Positions 16,166-26,207 of a stretch of 64,000 nt of DNA are shown here, piece by piece. The notes beneath the pieces are model-generated. The model worked only from the letters and a program-made list of their open reading frames with translations, had not been told where the DNA came from and did not search any database. Made by a program: the position numbers and the translations under genes. The stretch spans positions 1-64,000 of the forward strand of contig NZ_QURN01000005.1 in assembly GCF_003403035.1 (NCBI RefSeq). The letters run 5' to 3'. The first letter of the stretch is position 1. The number at the start of each line of letters is the position of its first letter. This DNA comes from Mesorhizobium denitrificans. GTDB taxonomy: Bacteria > Pseudomonadota > Alphaproteobacteria > Rhizobiales > Rhizobiaceae.

Positions 16166-17088
16166 GTCGGCGCGGCCAGCAAATCATAGCAGCTTCGCTG
16201 GCCGACCTTAACCTTGGAGAGAACCGGCATTGCCTGTTCCAGCCATGCCTTCTGATTGGGCGCGTCGGTTTCGATAGCTGCTTCCGGTTTGGACGAAACA
16301 AATGCATTGCCCTTGCTTAGCAGCCAGCACGCTCGCCCCAGCAGTTTGCGGCTGCGCTGCCGCAGCAGATCGGCGTCGTAAAAGACATCGAGAACTTCGC
16401 GCTTCACAGCCGCTTCCTGCTCCGGTGTTGGTTCGCCACCGTTCAGCCCGTCAACCTCGCGGTGAAGGTCGGCATAATCTTGCCCAAGCTGCGCTACGGC
16501 GTAACCGAGATCAGCTTCGTCCTTAACCATGTTGAACCAGAGCTGCGCGTTAAGCTCGCGCGCGATGAACGTAGTTTCAAAATCCTTCGATGCTGCAAGC
16601 ACCTCGAACGCACGCTGGTCCACGTCTCGCTCAATCAGAAAAAGCGCCTGCGCCTGCTTCAAAAGTTCGGGGCCAGACTTGGTAACGGCCGCATTCGCAC
16701 CGCCATTTTCCGGCCCGATATAAGGCCCGCCTTCATCGAGCAGCACATCAAATTCGTTGAGCCCTTCCATGATGGCCGCCGCGCGAGAAACGCGCACGGA
16801 CAGCTTCGCCGCCGCGGCTTGCGTTTCTGTTTCCCGGCGTTTGCTTTCCTGAAAACTTTGCTGGAAGAAAAATATAAAAAGCGAAACCCCGATGCCGATC
16901 AGGATGACGCCAAGCTGCGAAACGATATTACGATAATATTCAAGCAGTTTTTCGCGATGGCGCGCATCGTGCCGCACACTGTCCGCGACCCGCAAATTGA
17001 AAACAACTGAGACGATCAGCAACGAGCCGCCGAGTATCACCAGCAGCGCAATCAGCAGATAGCCCTGCCCCAGAAAACCCTCGGACAT
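16162..17088 (-). CDS. Hypothetical membrane protein with two N-terminal transmembrane helices
   Basis: A 308-residue protein I do not recognise. Residues 8-30 (YLLIALLVILGGSLLIVSVV) and about 58-75 (LGVILIGIGVSLFIFFF) are membrane helices. The remainder is soluble, mostly helical and charged (QSFQESKRRETETQAAAAKL, then RESREVDGLNGGEPTP-like acidic and basic stretches). It starts two bases after the stop of the M23 peptidase gene and is very probably co-transcribed with it, so a cell-envelope role is likely. No enzymatic motif is visible. Confidence 0.75.
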   Translation of the reverse strand: MSEGFLGQGYLLIALLVILGGSLLIVSVVFNLRVADSVRHDARHREKLLEYYRNIVSQLGVILIGIGVSLFIFFFQQSFQESKRRETETQAAAAKLSVRVSRAAAIMEGLNEFDVLLDEGGPYIGPENGGANAAVTKSGPELLKQAQALFLIERDVDQRAFEVLAASKDFETTFIARELNAQLWFNMVKDEADLGYAVAQLGQDYADLHREVDGLNGGEPTPEQEAAVKREVLDVFYDADLLRQRSRKLLGRACWLLSKGNAFVSSKPEAAIETDAPNQKAWLEQAMPVLSKVKVGQRSCYDLLAAPT

Positions 17089-17090
17089 GG

Positions 17091-18281
17091 CTATTCGAAA
17101 TCCACGACCTGATTGTTGAGCGGGTATTGATTTGCGTGTTCGCCCGCGAGCCGGGCGTCGAATTTAACCGGCTTTCCTGAGAACATGTTGTCCAGTTCCT
17201 GTTCCGGCACGACACCGGGGCTGGAAAATTTCGACAGGATGAAGGGCAGACCGTTGGCGTTGAGTGGCGAAGGCCCGTCCATCAGGTAAAAATGCAGATG
17301 CGGCGCGGTGCTGTTGCCGGTGTTGCCCAGCAGGCCAATCACGTCACCGACCTTCACCTTGTCGCCAAGCTTGAACTTCAAGCTGCCACGCTGCAGGTGA
17401 GCGTAAAATGCATACACACCATCGGCAATTTCGATGACCAGCATGTTGCCGCCAATATTGGCGGTGTTGATGCCCTTCGCATCTTCGCTGGGTATTTGCT
17501 CGTCGGTTTCGTCGTAAAGATTGACTACAGTGCCATCGGCGACCGAATGAACCTCCGCGCCGTAATAGGCATAGCTTGCAAGCTTCGTTGCCTCGCCGGT
17601 GTACATCAGGCTTTTATCGTCCAGTTTAATCCAGTCGATGGCGAAGCGTTCCGGCACGCGAATGTGACCGTTGATCGACATCACCGCGCCACGATGCGAG
17701 GTGATTGCGTCACAACAGCCGTTTATGGAGACCCAGCCCTTGCCGCGCAGTGGCGGCTCAATCAGCGTTGCGGCCTTTTCAGTCGTCGCAGGCGCGCCCG
17801 CAAAACTGTAGTTTGCCACGAGTGGGTAATCTGCGGGCAAAGGCTGAGGTTTGCCGTCCTTATCAGCCATCTGGCGTGTGGCCGTAATGCGCGCCAGAAT
17901 TTCGCCGGGTACCTTACTGCCATCCGGCAAAGCCACATCCATAAACACGATTGCGGTGCCGCCCGGCGCAATCAACGCTCCTTGCAGGCCAAACCGCTCA
18001 ATCATTTTTGCAAGCTCGTCTCCTGCAATTTGAGACAGAACATTGCCGCCGGTATCAATCGCCTCGACCTTGTCGATGGTGACGAACACGCGGCTCGGAT
18101 TTGTAACGAGCACTTCGTAAGCCAGGTGCGTACGGCCATCCGCGCCAGCAACCGGATTTGGATTGCTGAGCACCCCTGTTGCAAGCGAGCTATAGACCTC
18201 ATCCGGCTTCAGACTTTGCGCAAAAGTTTGCGCAGGCAAAAAGAGCGCCGCCGCCAGTGCTGCCTGAAAAAGCATACGCAT
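17091..18281 (-). CDS. M23-family metallopeptidase (exported)
   Basis: The 396-residue protein has a signal peptide (MRMLFQAALAAALFLPAQTF, cut after FAQS), an N-terminal beta-rich domain of about 170 residues, and an M23 domain. Relevant sequence includes SINGHIRVPERFAIDWIKLD (probable first Zn ligands His and Asp), EVHSVADGTVV, YAFYAHLQRGSL and the second Zn site NTGNSTAPHLHFYLMDGP. M23 enzymes cleave peptidoglycan peptide cross-links or serve as envelope regulators. The paired downstream gene encodes a two-helix membrane protein. The N-terminal domain's mention of VTNPSRVFVTIDKVEAID suggests an Ig-like fold. Confidence 0.87.
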   Translation of the reverse strand: MRMLFQAALAAALFLPAQTFAQSLKPDEVYSSLATGVLSNPNPVAGADGRTHLAYEVLVTNPSRVFVTIDKVEAIDTGGNVLSQIAGDELAKMIERFGLQGALIAPGGTAIVFMDVALPDGSKVPGEILARITATRQMADKDGKPQPLPADYPLVANYSFAGAPATTEKAATLIEPPLRGKGWVSINGCCDAITSHRGAVMSINGHIRVPERFAIDWIKLDDKSLMYTGEATKLASYAYYGAEVHSVADGTVVNLYDETDEQIPSEDAKGINTANIGGNMLVIEIADGVYAFYAHLQRGSLKFKLGDKVKVGDVIGLLGNTGNSTAPHLHFYLMDGPSPLNANGLPFILSKFSSPGVVPEQELDNMFSGKPVKFDARLAGEHANQYPLNNQVVDFE

Positions 18282-18354
18282 CGAATATCCTCCGGTGCCG
18301 TCCCCGCCGCCAATACGGCATGCAGTTTCGGCCCGGAGTCAAGTGTGGCAGAGC

Positions 18355-21300
18355 TTATGCAGCCGCGAGCAAGCTCGCGTTTCCGCCTGCCGCAGTCGTG
18401 TCCACGCACACGGCGCGCTCATGCGCATAGGCTGCCGGATAGATCGTCTCGCTAATCAGCGGAACGATAGCGCCTTTGCGCGCCGCCAGCGCCCTGCGCA
18501 ACGCGCGCATGTTCGCCTCATCGCCTGCGAAAGCCACGACATCAACGCCGATCTTTTCCAGTTGCTCCGGATCGAAACCGCCATCCACGACCGACAGCGG
18601 CAAACCCTTGCCCGTCAGCGCATTCAGCGCGCTAGAAGCATTGGCGCCAACCGCCAACACCGCACAACCAGCGGCCAGCGCCTGCACGGTTTGCGCGAGC
18701 AATGTCTCGGCATCCGGCCCAAGGCACAGCGCGATGCCGCGCGGGTGCAGGGACAGCGTGTTGGCCTCGCCTGTCGGTCCCGGAAGGTCAACCGGCCCGA
18801 AATCCATCGCTGCTGCCGCGGTAATCGCGCTTGATGCCTTGCCGCGCAAGTGCTTGCGCAAAATCGCGACACGATCCTGACGTTCCGCCCAAGCTTTCGC
18901 GCCGGCAATCTTCAGGTGGTCCTGAACGACCTTCAATGCCACCGGCTGCGCGGTCGCAAAAGCTTGATCTGCCTGCCCGGCAACTTCCTTGCGGAAGCGG
19001 CGCAGATAGTGTGGTCCGCCCGCTTTCGGACCGGTGCCGGAAAGTCCTTCCCCGCCAAATGGTTGCGAACCAACAACCGCGCCAATCTGGTTGCGGTTCA
19101 CATAGATGTTGCCGGCGTGAACACCATCAACAAAGTGCTGCACGCGGCCTTCAATTCTCGTGTGAAGCCCGAACGTAAGGCCATAACCCTTTATGTTTAC
19201 AGCAGAGATCACCTTGTCGATCTCATCGGCCTTGAAGCTCGCCACATGCAGAACGGGGCCGAAAACTTCGCGCTCCATATCCTCGATGCCGCGCACGCGG
19301 AACACATGCGGCGCAACAAAACGGCCATCCTTCGGCGCATCCAGCCGCGCCACAAGCTTGCCCGCCTTCTCCATCGCGTCGCAATAAGCCTTGATGGAAC
19401 TCTGCGCCTCTTCGTCGATAACAGGCCCAACGTCGGTGGCAATTTCCCAGGGGTCGCCGATGTTCAGTTCTTCCATCGCACCCTTGAGCATTTCCAGCAC
19501 CTTCTTCTCCACATCCTCTTGCACGTAGAGAATGCGCAGCGCCGAACAGCGCTGACCGGCGCTCTGGAACGCTGAAGCCAGCACGTCGCGCACCGCCTGT
19601 TCAGGCAGTGCGGTCGAGTCCACGATCATTGCATTCAGGCCGCCCGTTTCGGCGATCAGCATGGCGTCCGGTGCAGCGGTTTCGGCAAGTTGCTTTTCGA
19701 TGATCTTGGCAACCTCGGTGGACCCTGTGAAGCAGACACCCGCAATGCGCGGGTCGGCAGTCAGCGGCCCGCCGACGCTCGGCCCGTCGCCGGGCAAGAG
19801 TTGAAGCACGTCATCCGGCACACCAGCTTCGCGTAGCAACTCCACAGCGCGTGCAGCGATCAGCGGAGTTTGTTCAGCGGGCTTGGCGATCACGGCATTG
19901 CCGGTCACGAGAGCCGCCGCAACCTGTCCCGTAAAAATCGCCAGCGGGAAGTTCCACGGCGAAATGCACACGATCACGCCGCGCGCATCCGTGCCAGTTT
20001 CCACGTTCGCTGCTTCAGCAGCGTAATAGCGCAGAAAATCCACCGCCTCGCGCACTTCCGCGATTCCATCGGCAAGCGTTTTGCCCGCCTCGCGCGTTGC
20101 CAGCGCAAAGAACTCATCCGCGTGCTTTTCATAAAGATCAGCTGCTTTCGTCAGCACCGCGGCGCGCTTCGCAACCGGCATTTTCGCCCATGCGGGCTGC
20201 GCTGCAACGGCCGCCTTCACCGCACCCGCCACCTGCTTGGGACCAGCCTCGCGAACTTTTCCAACCGTGTCGGCTGGCCGCGCAGGATTGATAACAGGCT
20301 TTTCCGCGCCCTGCCCCGCCGCGTTGGTCATGGGTTTTGCAGCCCATTCATTTTGGTCGGAAAACCGCGCGCGTCCGCTCTCAATCGCCCCAAGCGTCGT
20401 CAGGTCGGTAATGTCCCAGCCCTGCGCGTTGCGCCGATTGCCGCCGAAAATAGCCGAAGGCCGCACGATGTTTGGATTTGTCGCCGGTCCCTGCGCAGCA
20501 GCAACCGCCAGCGGATCACGCGCAATATCTTCCGGCGCAACGTCCTCATCCGTCAGTTGATGAACAAATGACGAGTTCGCGCCATTTTCCAGCAGGCGGC
20601 GCACCAGATAGGCAAGCAGGTCTGAATGCGCCCCAACCGGCGCATAGATGCGCGTGCGCGTTCCTTCGGCCTTGCGCACTGCCTCGTGCAATTGCTCGCC
20701 CATGCCGTGCAGTCGCTGCAACTCGAAACAATCGCGATCCGGCGCCATTGAAAGCACCGCCGCAACGGTGTGCGCATTATGCGTAGCGAATTGCGGATAG
20801 ATACGGTCCGTATAGCCGAGCAGCTTCCGCGCGCAGGCCATGTATGAAACGTCCGTGTTCGTCTTGCGGGTAAACACTGGATAGCCCGGCAGGCCAAGCG
20901 TCTGCGCACGTTTGATCTCTGTGTCCCAATAGGCACCCTTGACCAGCCGTATCATGATGCGCCGGTCGAGCTTCTTCGCGAGTTCATAGAGCCAATCGAT
21001 GGCAAAGGCGCAGCGCGGTCCATAAGCCTGCACGACCACGCCGAAGCCGTCCCAACCTGCCAGCCTCTCGTCCGAAAGCACGCGCTCGATCACGTCCAAT
21101 GAAAGGTCGAGCCGGTCCGCCTCTTCCGCGTCGATGTTCAGGCCCATGCGCGCGTCCTTGGCCGCAAGCGCCAACGACAGCAGCCGCTCGGACATTACCG
21201 GCAGCATCGTCTCACGCTGGCTCACTTCGTAACGCGGATGGATCGCAGAAAGCTTCACCGAAATTCCCGGATTGCGACGAATATCATCACCCTTTGCGTG

Positions 21301-21972
21301 CGGCTTCAGCGCGGCAATCGCATCGGTGTAGGCTTTGAGATAGCGCAGCGCGTCGGCCTCCGTGCGTGCGGCCTCGCCAAGCATGTCATAGGAATAGAGA
21401 TAGCCCTTATCGAGCATGGATTTGCCGCGCTTGAGCGCCTCGGCAATCGTGCGGCCAAGCACGAACTGCTCGCCCATTTCGCGCATTGCCGCCGCAACCG
21501 CCGTGCGGATCACCGGCTCGCCTAGCCTGCGCACCATGCTGCGCAATGTCCGCTCAATCGAGCCCTCGCCTTCATCCAAAACCCGGCCCGTCAGCATCAG
21601 CGCCCAGGTGGACGCGTTCACGAAAATCGACGACGACGAACCTGAATGCGCTGACCAATCATGCGGCGCAATCTTGTCGCGGATCAGATCGTCCATCGTT
21701 TCCGCGTCCGGCACGCGCAGCAGCGCTTCCGCAAGGCACATCAGCGCAACGCCCTCCTTCGTGGAAAGCCCATATGCCGAAAGGAACACTTCCATCAGGC
21801 GGGGGTCGGACGAAGACCGCACAGCACGCACCAATTCGGTCGCACGAGCACTGATCGCCTTGCGATCCTTATCGGAAAGATCGGCCAGCTTGATCAGACG
21901 CGCCAGCGCTTCGCCCTCGTCGGGGAGATAGTTCGCGCGAATCTGTTTGCGGATCGTATCGAGCCTCGCCAT
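18355..21972 (-). CDS. putA: Bifunctional proline dehydrogenase / L-glutamate-gamma-semialdehyde dehydrogenase
   Basis: A 1,205-residue PutA. The FAD-dependent proline dehydrogenase barrel covers about residues 140-500 (GISVKLSAIHPRYE, IRLVKGAYWDTEIKRAQ, FATHNAHTVAAVL). The aldehyde dehydrogenase covers about 540-1000, with SPWNFPLAIFTGQVAAALVT, the Glu motif AETGGLNAMIV and the catalytic Cys in SAGQRCSALRILYVQ. The N-terminus begins MARLDTIRKQIRANYLPDEG and has no ribbon-helix-helix DNA-binding domain, so it should not self-repress. The start at 21972 has AAGGAA upstream; an in-frame ATG at 22008 lacks this. A roughly 180-residue C-terminal ALDH-superfamily-like tail is present. It converts proline to glutamate and is transcribed divergently from the Lrp-type regulator. 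Confidence 0.97.
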   Translation of the reverse strand: MARLDTIRKQIRANYLPDEGEALARLIKLADLSDKDRKAISARATELVRAVRSSSDPRLMEVFLSAYGLSTKEGVALMCLAEALLRVPDAETMDDLIRDKIAPHDWSAHSGSSSSIFVNASTWALMLTGRVLDEGEGSIERTLRSMVRRLGEPVIRTAVAAAMREMGEQFVLGRTIAEALKRGKSMLDKGYLYSYDMLGEAARTEADALRYLKAYTDAIAALKPHAKGDDIRRNPGISVKLSAIHPRYEVSQRETMLPVMSERLLSLALAAKDARMGLNIDAEEADRLDLSLDVIERVLSDERLAGWDGFGVVVQAYGPRCAFAIDWLYELAKKLDRRIMIRLVKGAYWDTEIKRAQTLGLPGYPVFTRKTNTDVSYMACARKLLGYTDRIYPQFATHNAHTVAAVLSMAPDRDCFELQRLHGMGEQLHEAVRKAEGTRTRIYAPVGAHSDLLAYLVRRLLENGANSSFVHQLTDEDVAPEDIARDPLAVAAAQGPATNPNIVRPSAIFGGNRRNAQGWDITDLTTLGAIESGRARFSDQNEWAAKPMTNAAGQGAEKPVINPARPADTVGKVREAGPKQVAGAVKAAVAAQPAWAKMPVAKRAAVLTKAADLYEKHADEFFALATREAGKTLADGIAEVREAVDFLRYYAAEAANVETGTDARGVIVCISPWNFPLAIFTGQVAAALVTGNAVIAKPAEQTPLIAARAVELLREAGVPDDVLQLLPGDGPSVGGPLTADPRIAGVCFTGSTEVAKIIEKQLAETAAPDAMLIAETGGLNAMIVDSTALPEQAVRDVLASAFQSAGQRCSALRILYVQEDVEKKVLEMLKGAMEELNIGDPWEIATDVGPVIDEEAQSSIKAYCDAMEKAGKLVARLDAPKDGRFVAPHVFRVRGIEDMEREVFGPVLHVASFKADEIDKVISAVNIKGYGLTFGLHTRIEGRVQHFVDGVHAGNIYVNRNQIGAVVGSQPFGGEGLSGTGPKAGGPHYLRRFRKEVAGQADQAFATAQPVALKVVQDHLKIAGAKAWAERQDRVAILRKHLRGKASSAITAAAAMDFGPVDLPGPTGEANTLSLHPRGIALCLGPDAETLLAQTVQALAAGCAVLAVGANASSALNALTGKGLPLSVVDGGFDPEQLEKIGVDVVAFAGDEANMRALRRALAARKGAIVPLISETIYPAAYAHERAVCVDTTAAGGNASLLAAA

Positions 21973-22106
21973 TGCAGCCGTTTCCTTCGATGCTGAGTTG
22001 AAGCTCAATTATCATAATCCAGACGTTTCAGCTGTTCCAAATATCTGGATACTAAAGCGCGATTGATCTATCATTCGGCAAAATATCTATCAATTGGACT
22101 GGTATA

Positions 22107-22562
22107 GTGAGTCAAACAGATCATCTGGACCGCATAGATCGGAACATACTATCTGCGCTTGCGCGAGAGGGTCGGTTATCCATGGCCGAGCTTGCCGCAC
22201 AGGTCGGCCTGTCGAAAACTCCAGTGCAGGCGCGCGTCCGAAAACTGGAGGCGGATGGCATCATCCGCGGCTATGCGGCAGTCGTCGACCGCGAGCGCAT
22301 TGGCGAGGGTCACGTCGCTTTCGTGCAGGTCAAATTGTCGGATACGCGCTCCAGCGCGCTGGATGCGTTTAACCGCGCCGTGCAGGCGGTTCCCGAAATC
22401 GAGCAGTGCCACATGATGGCGGCGAGCTTCGATTATCTGCTGAAAGTCCGCACACGCGATATCGCCTCCTACCGCCGCGTGCTGGGCGAGCGCATTTCTG
22501 CCCTGCCCTTTGTCGCCCAAACATCAACCTTCGTTGCCATGGAAACGGTCAAGGATCATTAG
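22107..22562 (+). CDS. putR: Lrp/AsnC-family regulator, probable proline-utilisation activator PutR
   Basis: A 151-residue protein starting with GTG. The N-terminal HTH is HLDRIDRNILSALAREGRLS followed by LAAQVGLSKTPVQARVRKLE, and the C-terminal RAM domain has VAFVQVKLSDTRSSALDAF and ECHMMAASFDYLLKVRTRDI. It is transcribed divergently from putA across 134 bases, the usual alphaproteobacterial arrangement in which PutR activates putA in response to proline. The name rests on that context. The intergenic segment is AT-rich but I could not pick out a single clear Lrp box. Confidence 0.9.
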   Translation: MSQTDHLDRIDRNILSALAREGRLSMAELAAQVGLSKTPVQARVRKLEADGIIRGYAAVVDRERIGEGHVAFVQVKLSDTRSSALDAFNRAVQAVPEIEQCHMMAASFDYLLKVRTRDIASYRRVLGERISALPFVAQTSTFVAMETVKDH

Positions 22563-22607
22563 ACGAATTCTTCCGCACCGTGCTAAGCGGGGCAAAAGGA
22601 GAGACGA

Positions 22608-23525
22608 ATGGTTTCAGTGGCTTGTATCGGCGAGTGCATGATCGAGCTGTCGGGCACAGGCAACGACAGTTGGAAACTCAGCTTTGCGGGCGACACGTTC
22701 AACACGCTTTGGGCGATGCGCGCGCTGCTCGACCCCACTGCTGGAACGGACTACGTAACGGCATTCGGCGACGATCCGTTTTCCGCGCAGCAAATCGCCT
22801 TCATGGAAGACAACGGCATAGGCATTGCAAGCAGCCCCATTCTGCAAGGTGCGCGTCCTGGCCTTTACGCAATCACGCTCACCGGGGCGGAGCGCTCCTT
22901 CACATACTGGCGCTCTGACGCCGCTGCCCGTCAGCTCGCAAGTGATCCCATTGCTCTGTCGAAAAGCCTGCAGAAACAGTCTCTTATTTACTTTTCCGGA
23001 ATCACTTTGGCAATTCTGGATGTGTCCGCCCGTAAGATATTACTGGACGCCATCGCCGCCGCGCGCCTTGCCGGAAGCCGCATTGCATTCGATCCCAACT
23101 ACCGCCCGCGCCTGTGGCCAGACGCACTTGCCGCCCAGTCGGCGATCGCCGACGCGCTGCGCCTCACCGACATCGCCCTACCGACATTTCCGGACGAGCA
23201 GGCGCTTTATGGCGATGCCACTCCACAAGACACCACCCAACGTCTGGCCGAGGCAGACATACCGGAGATCGTCGTGAAGAATGGCGAGCAGCCTTGCCTC
23301 GTCGTTCACTACGGCAATACGGAAACCGTACCGGCCATCAGTGTGCAGGCCGTCGACACGACCGGCGCAGGCGATTCCTTCAATGGCGGTTATCTGGCTG
23401 CGCGCCTGCATGGCTATGATCCGGTTGACGCCGCTCGCCGTGCGCACAGCGTTGCGGCCCATGTCGTGCAGGTTCGTGGCGCGCTGGCGCCGTTCGAAAC
23501 GCTGCAAAAAGCCTTTGCGATCTAA
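22608..23525 (+). CDS. kdgK: PfkB-family sugar kinase, probable 2-keto-3-deoxygluconate kinase
   Basis: The 305-residue protein has the KDG-kinase-type N-terminus IGECMIELSG, then SFAGDTFNTLWAMRALL for sugar binding, RSFTYWRSDAAARQLASDP and the catalytic motif VDTTGAGDSFNGGYLAARLH. KDG kinase feeds the Entner-Doudoroff route by forming KDPG. The start at 22608 follows an AAAGGAGAG site. It converges with an aldose 1-epimerase gene (four-base tail overlap), consistent with hexose or hexuronate catabolism. Specificity is inferred from the N-terminal pattern. Confidence 0.85.
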   Translation: MVSVACIGECMIELSGTGNDSWKLSFAGDTFNTLWAMRALLDPTAGTDYVTAFGDDPFSAQQIAFMEDNGIGIASSPILQGARPGLYAITLTGAERSFTYWRSDAAARQLASDPIALSKSLQKQSLIYFSGITLAILDVSARKILLDAIAAARLAGSRIAFDPNYRPRLWPDALAAQSAIADALRLTDIALPTFPDEQALYGDATPQDTTQRLAEADIPEIVVKNGEQPCLVVHYGNTETVPAISVQAVDTTGAGDSFNGGYLAARLHGYDPVDAARRAHSVAAHVVQVRGALAPFETLQKAFAI

Positions 23526-24544
23526 CTGTCCAGCCGGAATCGGTATTCCGTAACGTGGTGATATGTCTCGCCGGGGCGCAGCATCGCGGTCGGAAAATAC
23601 GGCCTGTTAGGCGCATCAGGCCAAACCTGAGCTTCAAGGCAGAAGCCCGCATGCGGGCCATATTGCCTGCCGCCTAGCCCCGGTTGCTCGCGTGCAACCT
23701 TGTGACCACCGTAAAACTGCACGCCCGGTTCCGTCGTCCACATTTCCATTTCAACGCCGGATTTCGCGCCCCGCGCCCACGCCGCGCGCCGCAACTTGCC
23801 ATGCGCCGAAGCCAGACAGAAATTGTGATCGTAGACGAATTGCTCGCCCGTCTTTGTGTGGCGGATCGGACGCGGCTTTGTGAAATCAAACGCTGTGCCC
23901 GCCACCGGCTGAACAACGCCGGTCGGGATCAATTCATCATCGACGGGCAGATATGCCGCCGCGCCGATCTGCAAATGATGATCGAGCGTATCACTCGCGC
24001 CACCATCATCCAGATTGAAATAGGAATGGTTGGTCAGGTTGCAGAGCGTGGCCTCGTTCGCCGTCGCATTCAGCTCGATGGAAAGCGTGCCGGGATTTTT
24101 GAGCCGATAGGTGCAGCTCGCTTCCAGCGCACCCGGAAAGCCCATATCTCCGTCAGCAGAATGCAGTGTCAGCGTAACGAAATCCGGCCCGTGCAGAGCT
24201 ACAGACCAGTTGCGCTTGCCAAACCCCATGCTGCCGCCATGCAACGTGTGCTTGCCGAGAAAATTCGGATCGGTCTTGAAAAGCTGACCGTCAATCGTGA
24301 ACCTGGCATTGCCGATGCGGTTTGCATAGCGCCCCGGCACTGCCCCGAAATAGGGCGAGTGCGCAGGATAATCGTCAAACTTGTCGAATCCAAGCACCAG
24401 CGGGGCGTCATGTCCTTCGAGGTGCAGATCTTGCACGACTGCACCCCACGTCATGATCTGCGCGGTCAACCCGCCGCCCGAAATGGCGAAACGCTGAACG
24501 GTTTCGCCATCCGGTGTGGTGCCGAAGCGCTCGCCCTGTATCAT
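23522..24544 (-). CDS. galM: Aldose 1-epimerase
   Basis: A 340-residue GalM-type mutarotase interconverting alpha and beta anomers of hexoses. Visible motifs are ISGGGLTAQIMTWGAVVQDL, GRYANRIGNARFTIDGQ, the catalytic His region CNLTNHSYFNLDDG and the catalytic Glu in GFCLEAQVWPDAPN. The start at 24544 fits the family N-terminus; an extended frame back to 24658 would add 38 atypical residues and overlap the upstream gene. It begins 35 bases after the semialdehyde dehydrogenase stop, in the same direction. Confidence 0.93.
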   Translation of the reverse strand: MIQGERFGTTPDGETVQRFAISGGGLTAQIMTWGAVVQDLHLEGHDAPLVLGFDKFDDYPAHSPYFGAVPGRYANRIGNARFTIDGQLFKTDPNFLGKHTLHGGSMGFGKRNWSVALHGPDFVTLTLHSADGDMGFPGALEASCTYRLKNPGTLSIELNATANEATLCNLTNHSYFNLDDGGASDTLDHHLQIGAAAYLPVDDELIPTGVVQPVAGTAFDFTKPRPIRHTKTGEQFVYDHNFCLASAHGKLRRAAWARGAKSGVEMEMWTTEPGVQFYGGHKVAREQPGLGGRQYGPHAGFCLEAQVWPDAPNRPYFPTAMLRPGETYHHVTEYRFRLDS

Positions 24545-24578
24545 CGGCTGTCGCCCTCGGCCCGTTTCGTGGCTACGT

Positions 24579-26036
24579 CTAGAGGCCAAGGCCACCAAGG
24601 CAGACATATTTGGTATCGAGATAATCCTCGATGCCCTGATGCCCGCCCTCCTTTCCAAGGCCGGATTCCTTCACGCCGCCAAACGGCGCTTCCGGCGTTG
24701 TGATCAGACCCTCGTTCACGCCAACCATGCCATATTTCAAGCCTTCCATCACGCGGAACGCCCGGCCCAGATCGCCCGTATAAAAATAGCAGGCCAGACC
24801 GAACTCGGTGTCGTTGGCGAGGCGCACGACCTCTTCTTCCGTCTCGAATCTGAAGACAGGAGCCACCGGTCCGAAAATCTCCTCCTTCATGAACATCATT
24901 TCCGGCTTGGCGTCTGCAATAACGGTCGGCTCGAAGAACGAGCCGCCGAGCGCATGGCGCTTGCCGCCGGTCAAAACGCGACCGCCTTTTGCTTTCGCAT
25001 CGGCCACGAATTCTTCCGTCTTTGCCGCAGCTTTTTCATCGATCAGCGGTCCCTGCTGCACGCCGTCCTCAAGACCCGAACCAACCTTGAGCTTCTGGGC
25101 TGCAGCAGAAAGCCGCTCGACAAACTTGTCGTAGATACCCGCCTGCGCGAAAAACCGGTTGGTGCAAACGCAGGTCTGGCCAGAGTTACGGAACTTCGCT
25201 GTGATCGCGCCTTCCACAGCGCGGTCGAGGTCCGCATCGTCAAACACGATGAACGGCGCATTGCCGCCCAGTTCCATCGAGACCTTCTTCACTGTTCCGG
25301 CAGACTTCTGGATCAGCAGCTTTCCGACAGGCGTCGAGCCCGTAAACGTGATCTTCTTGACCAGCGGATTGGTGCAAAGCTCATCGCCGATCGGACCTGC
25401 CGACCCGGTAACAATATTGACCACGCCCTTTGGAATGCCGACTTCCTCAGCCAGCAGACCCCATGCGAGCGCCGAATAGGGCGTCTGCGTCGCGGGTTTC
25501 ACCACCGCCGTGCAGCCAGCGGCCAGTGCCGGGCCGAGCTTGCGCGCGAGCATGGAGGACGGGAAGTTCCACGGCGTAATGGCCGCGACGACACCAACGG
25601 GCTCCTTCGTAACGAGGATACGACGATCCGCCCAAGGTGACGGAACAACGTCGCCATAGGTGCGACGGCCTTCCTCGGCAAACCACAGCACATAGGCCGC
25701 CGAGCTTCCAACTTCGCCGCGCGCCTCGAACAGCGACTTGCCCTGCTCGGTGGTAAGCAGTTCGGCCAGCGCTTCCTGATTGTCCATAATGGCATCATGC
25801 AGCTTGCGCAGCAGCTTCGAGCGTTCCAGCGCAGAAGTCTTGCGCCACGTCAAAAATGCCGTCTGCGCGGCTTCAATCGCCCGGCGCGTCTCGGCAACGC
25901 CAACCGAAGGCACGGTGCCAATCTTCAGGCCGGTCGCTGGATTCGTCACATCGATGGTTTTGCCACTATCGGCCTGGACCCATTCGCCATCGATCAGGTT
26001 GGCTTCTCGCATGAACTGGCTGAACTTCTTGAGCAT
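24579..26036 (-). CDS. gabD: NAD(P)-dependent succinate-semialdehyde dehydrogenase-type aldehyde dehydrogenase
   Basis: The 485-residue protein matches the GabD group: ANLIDGEWVQADSGKTIDVT at the N-terminus, AITPWNFPSSMLARKLGPAL, the catalytic Glu in SMELGGNAPFIVFDDADLD, the catalytic Cys in RNSGQTCVCTNRFF and KESGLGKEGGHQGIEDYLDT at the end. It oxidises succinate semialdehyde, or possibly glutarate or alpha-ketoglutarate semialdehyde. With galM and kdgK nearby, a sugar-acid route ending in alpha-ketoglutarate semialdehyde is a second possibility. The start at 26036 is the standard family N-terminus. Confidence 0.88.
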   Translation of the reverse strand: MLKKFSQFMREANLIDGEWVQADSGKTIDVTNPATGLKIGTVPSVGVAETRRAIEAAQTAFLTWRKTSALERSKLLRKLHDAIMDNQEALAELLTTEQGKSLFEARGEVGSSAAYVLWFAEEGRRTYGDVVPSPWADRRILVTKEPVGVVAAITPWNFPSSMLARKLGPALAAGCTAVVKPATQTPYSALAWGLLAEEVGIPKGVVNIVTGSAGPIGDELCTNPLVKKITFTGSTPVGKLLIQKSAGTVKKVSMELGGNAPFIVFDDADLDRAVEGAITAKFRNSGQTCVCTNRFFAQAGIYDKFVERLSAAAQKLKVGSGLEDGVQQGPLIDEKAAAKTEEFVADAKAKGGRVLTGGKRHALGGSFFEPTVIADAKPEMMFMKEEIFGPVAPVFRFETEEEVVRLANDTEFGLACYFYTGDLGRAFRVMEGLKYGMVGVNEGLITTPEAPFGGVKESGLGKEGGHQGIEDYLDTKYVCLGGLGL

Positions 26037-26207
26037 CTCGATCACTCCGCGCGCCGTGCGCGCCCTTTTAAATCTCTTCGCCTGCAAGCCCAAGGCATTG
26101 CGGCACCTCACACACATTCATGCTATTAACGCACAGGACAATGACCATCAATCAAGAAGCGGCACAAAGGCATGCTGGCCCCATCATTGAGGCAACTGGT
26201 GCAGTGC

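Noticed and set aside
17292-18455. A 387-residue plus-strand frame opposite the M23 peptidase gene
   Set aside because: The minus strand encodes a signal peptide and HLHF metallopeptidase motif; the plus product is Arg/Cys-rich without motifs, typical of antisense frames in GC-rich DNA.
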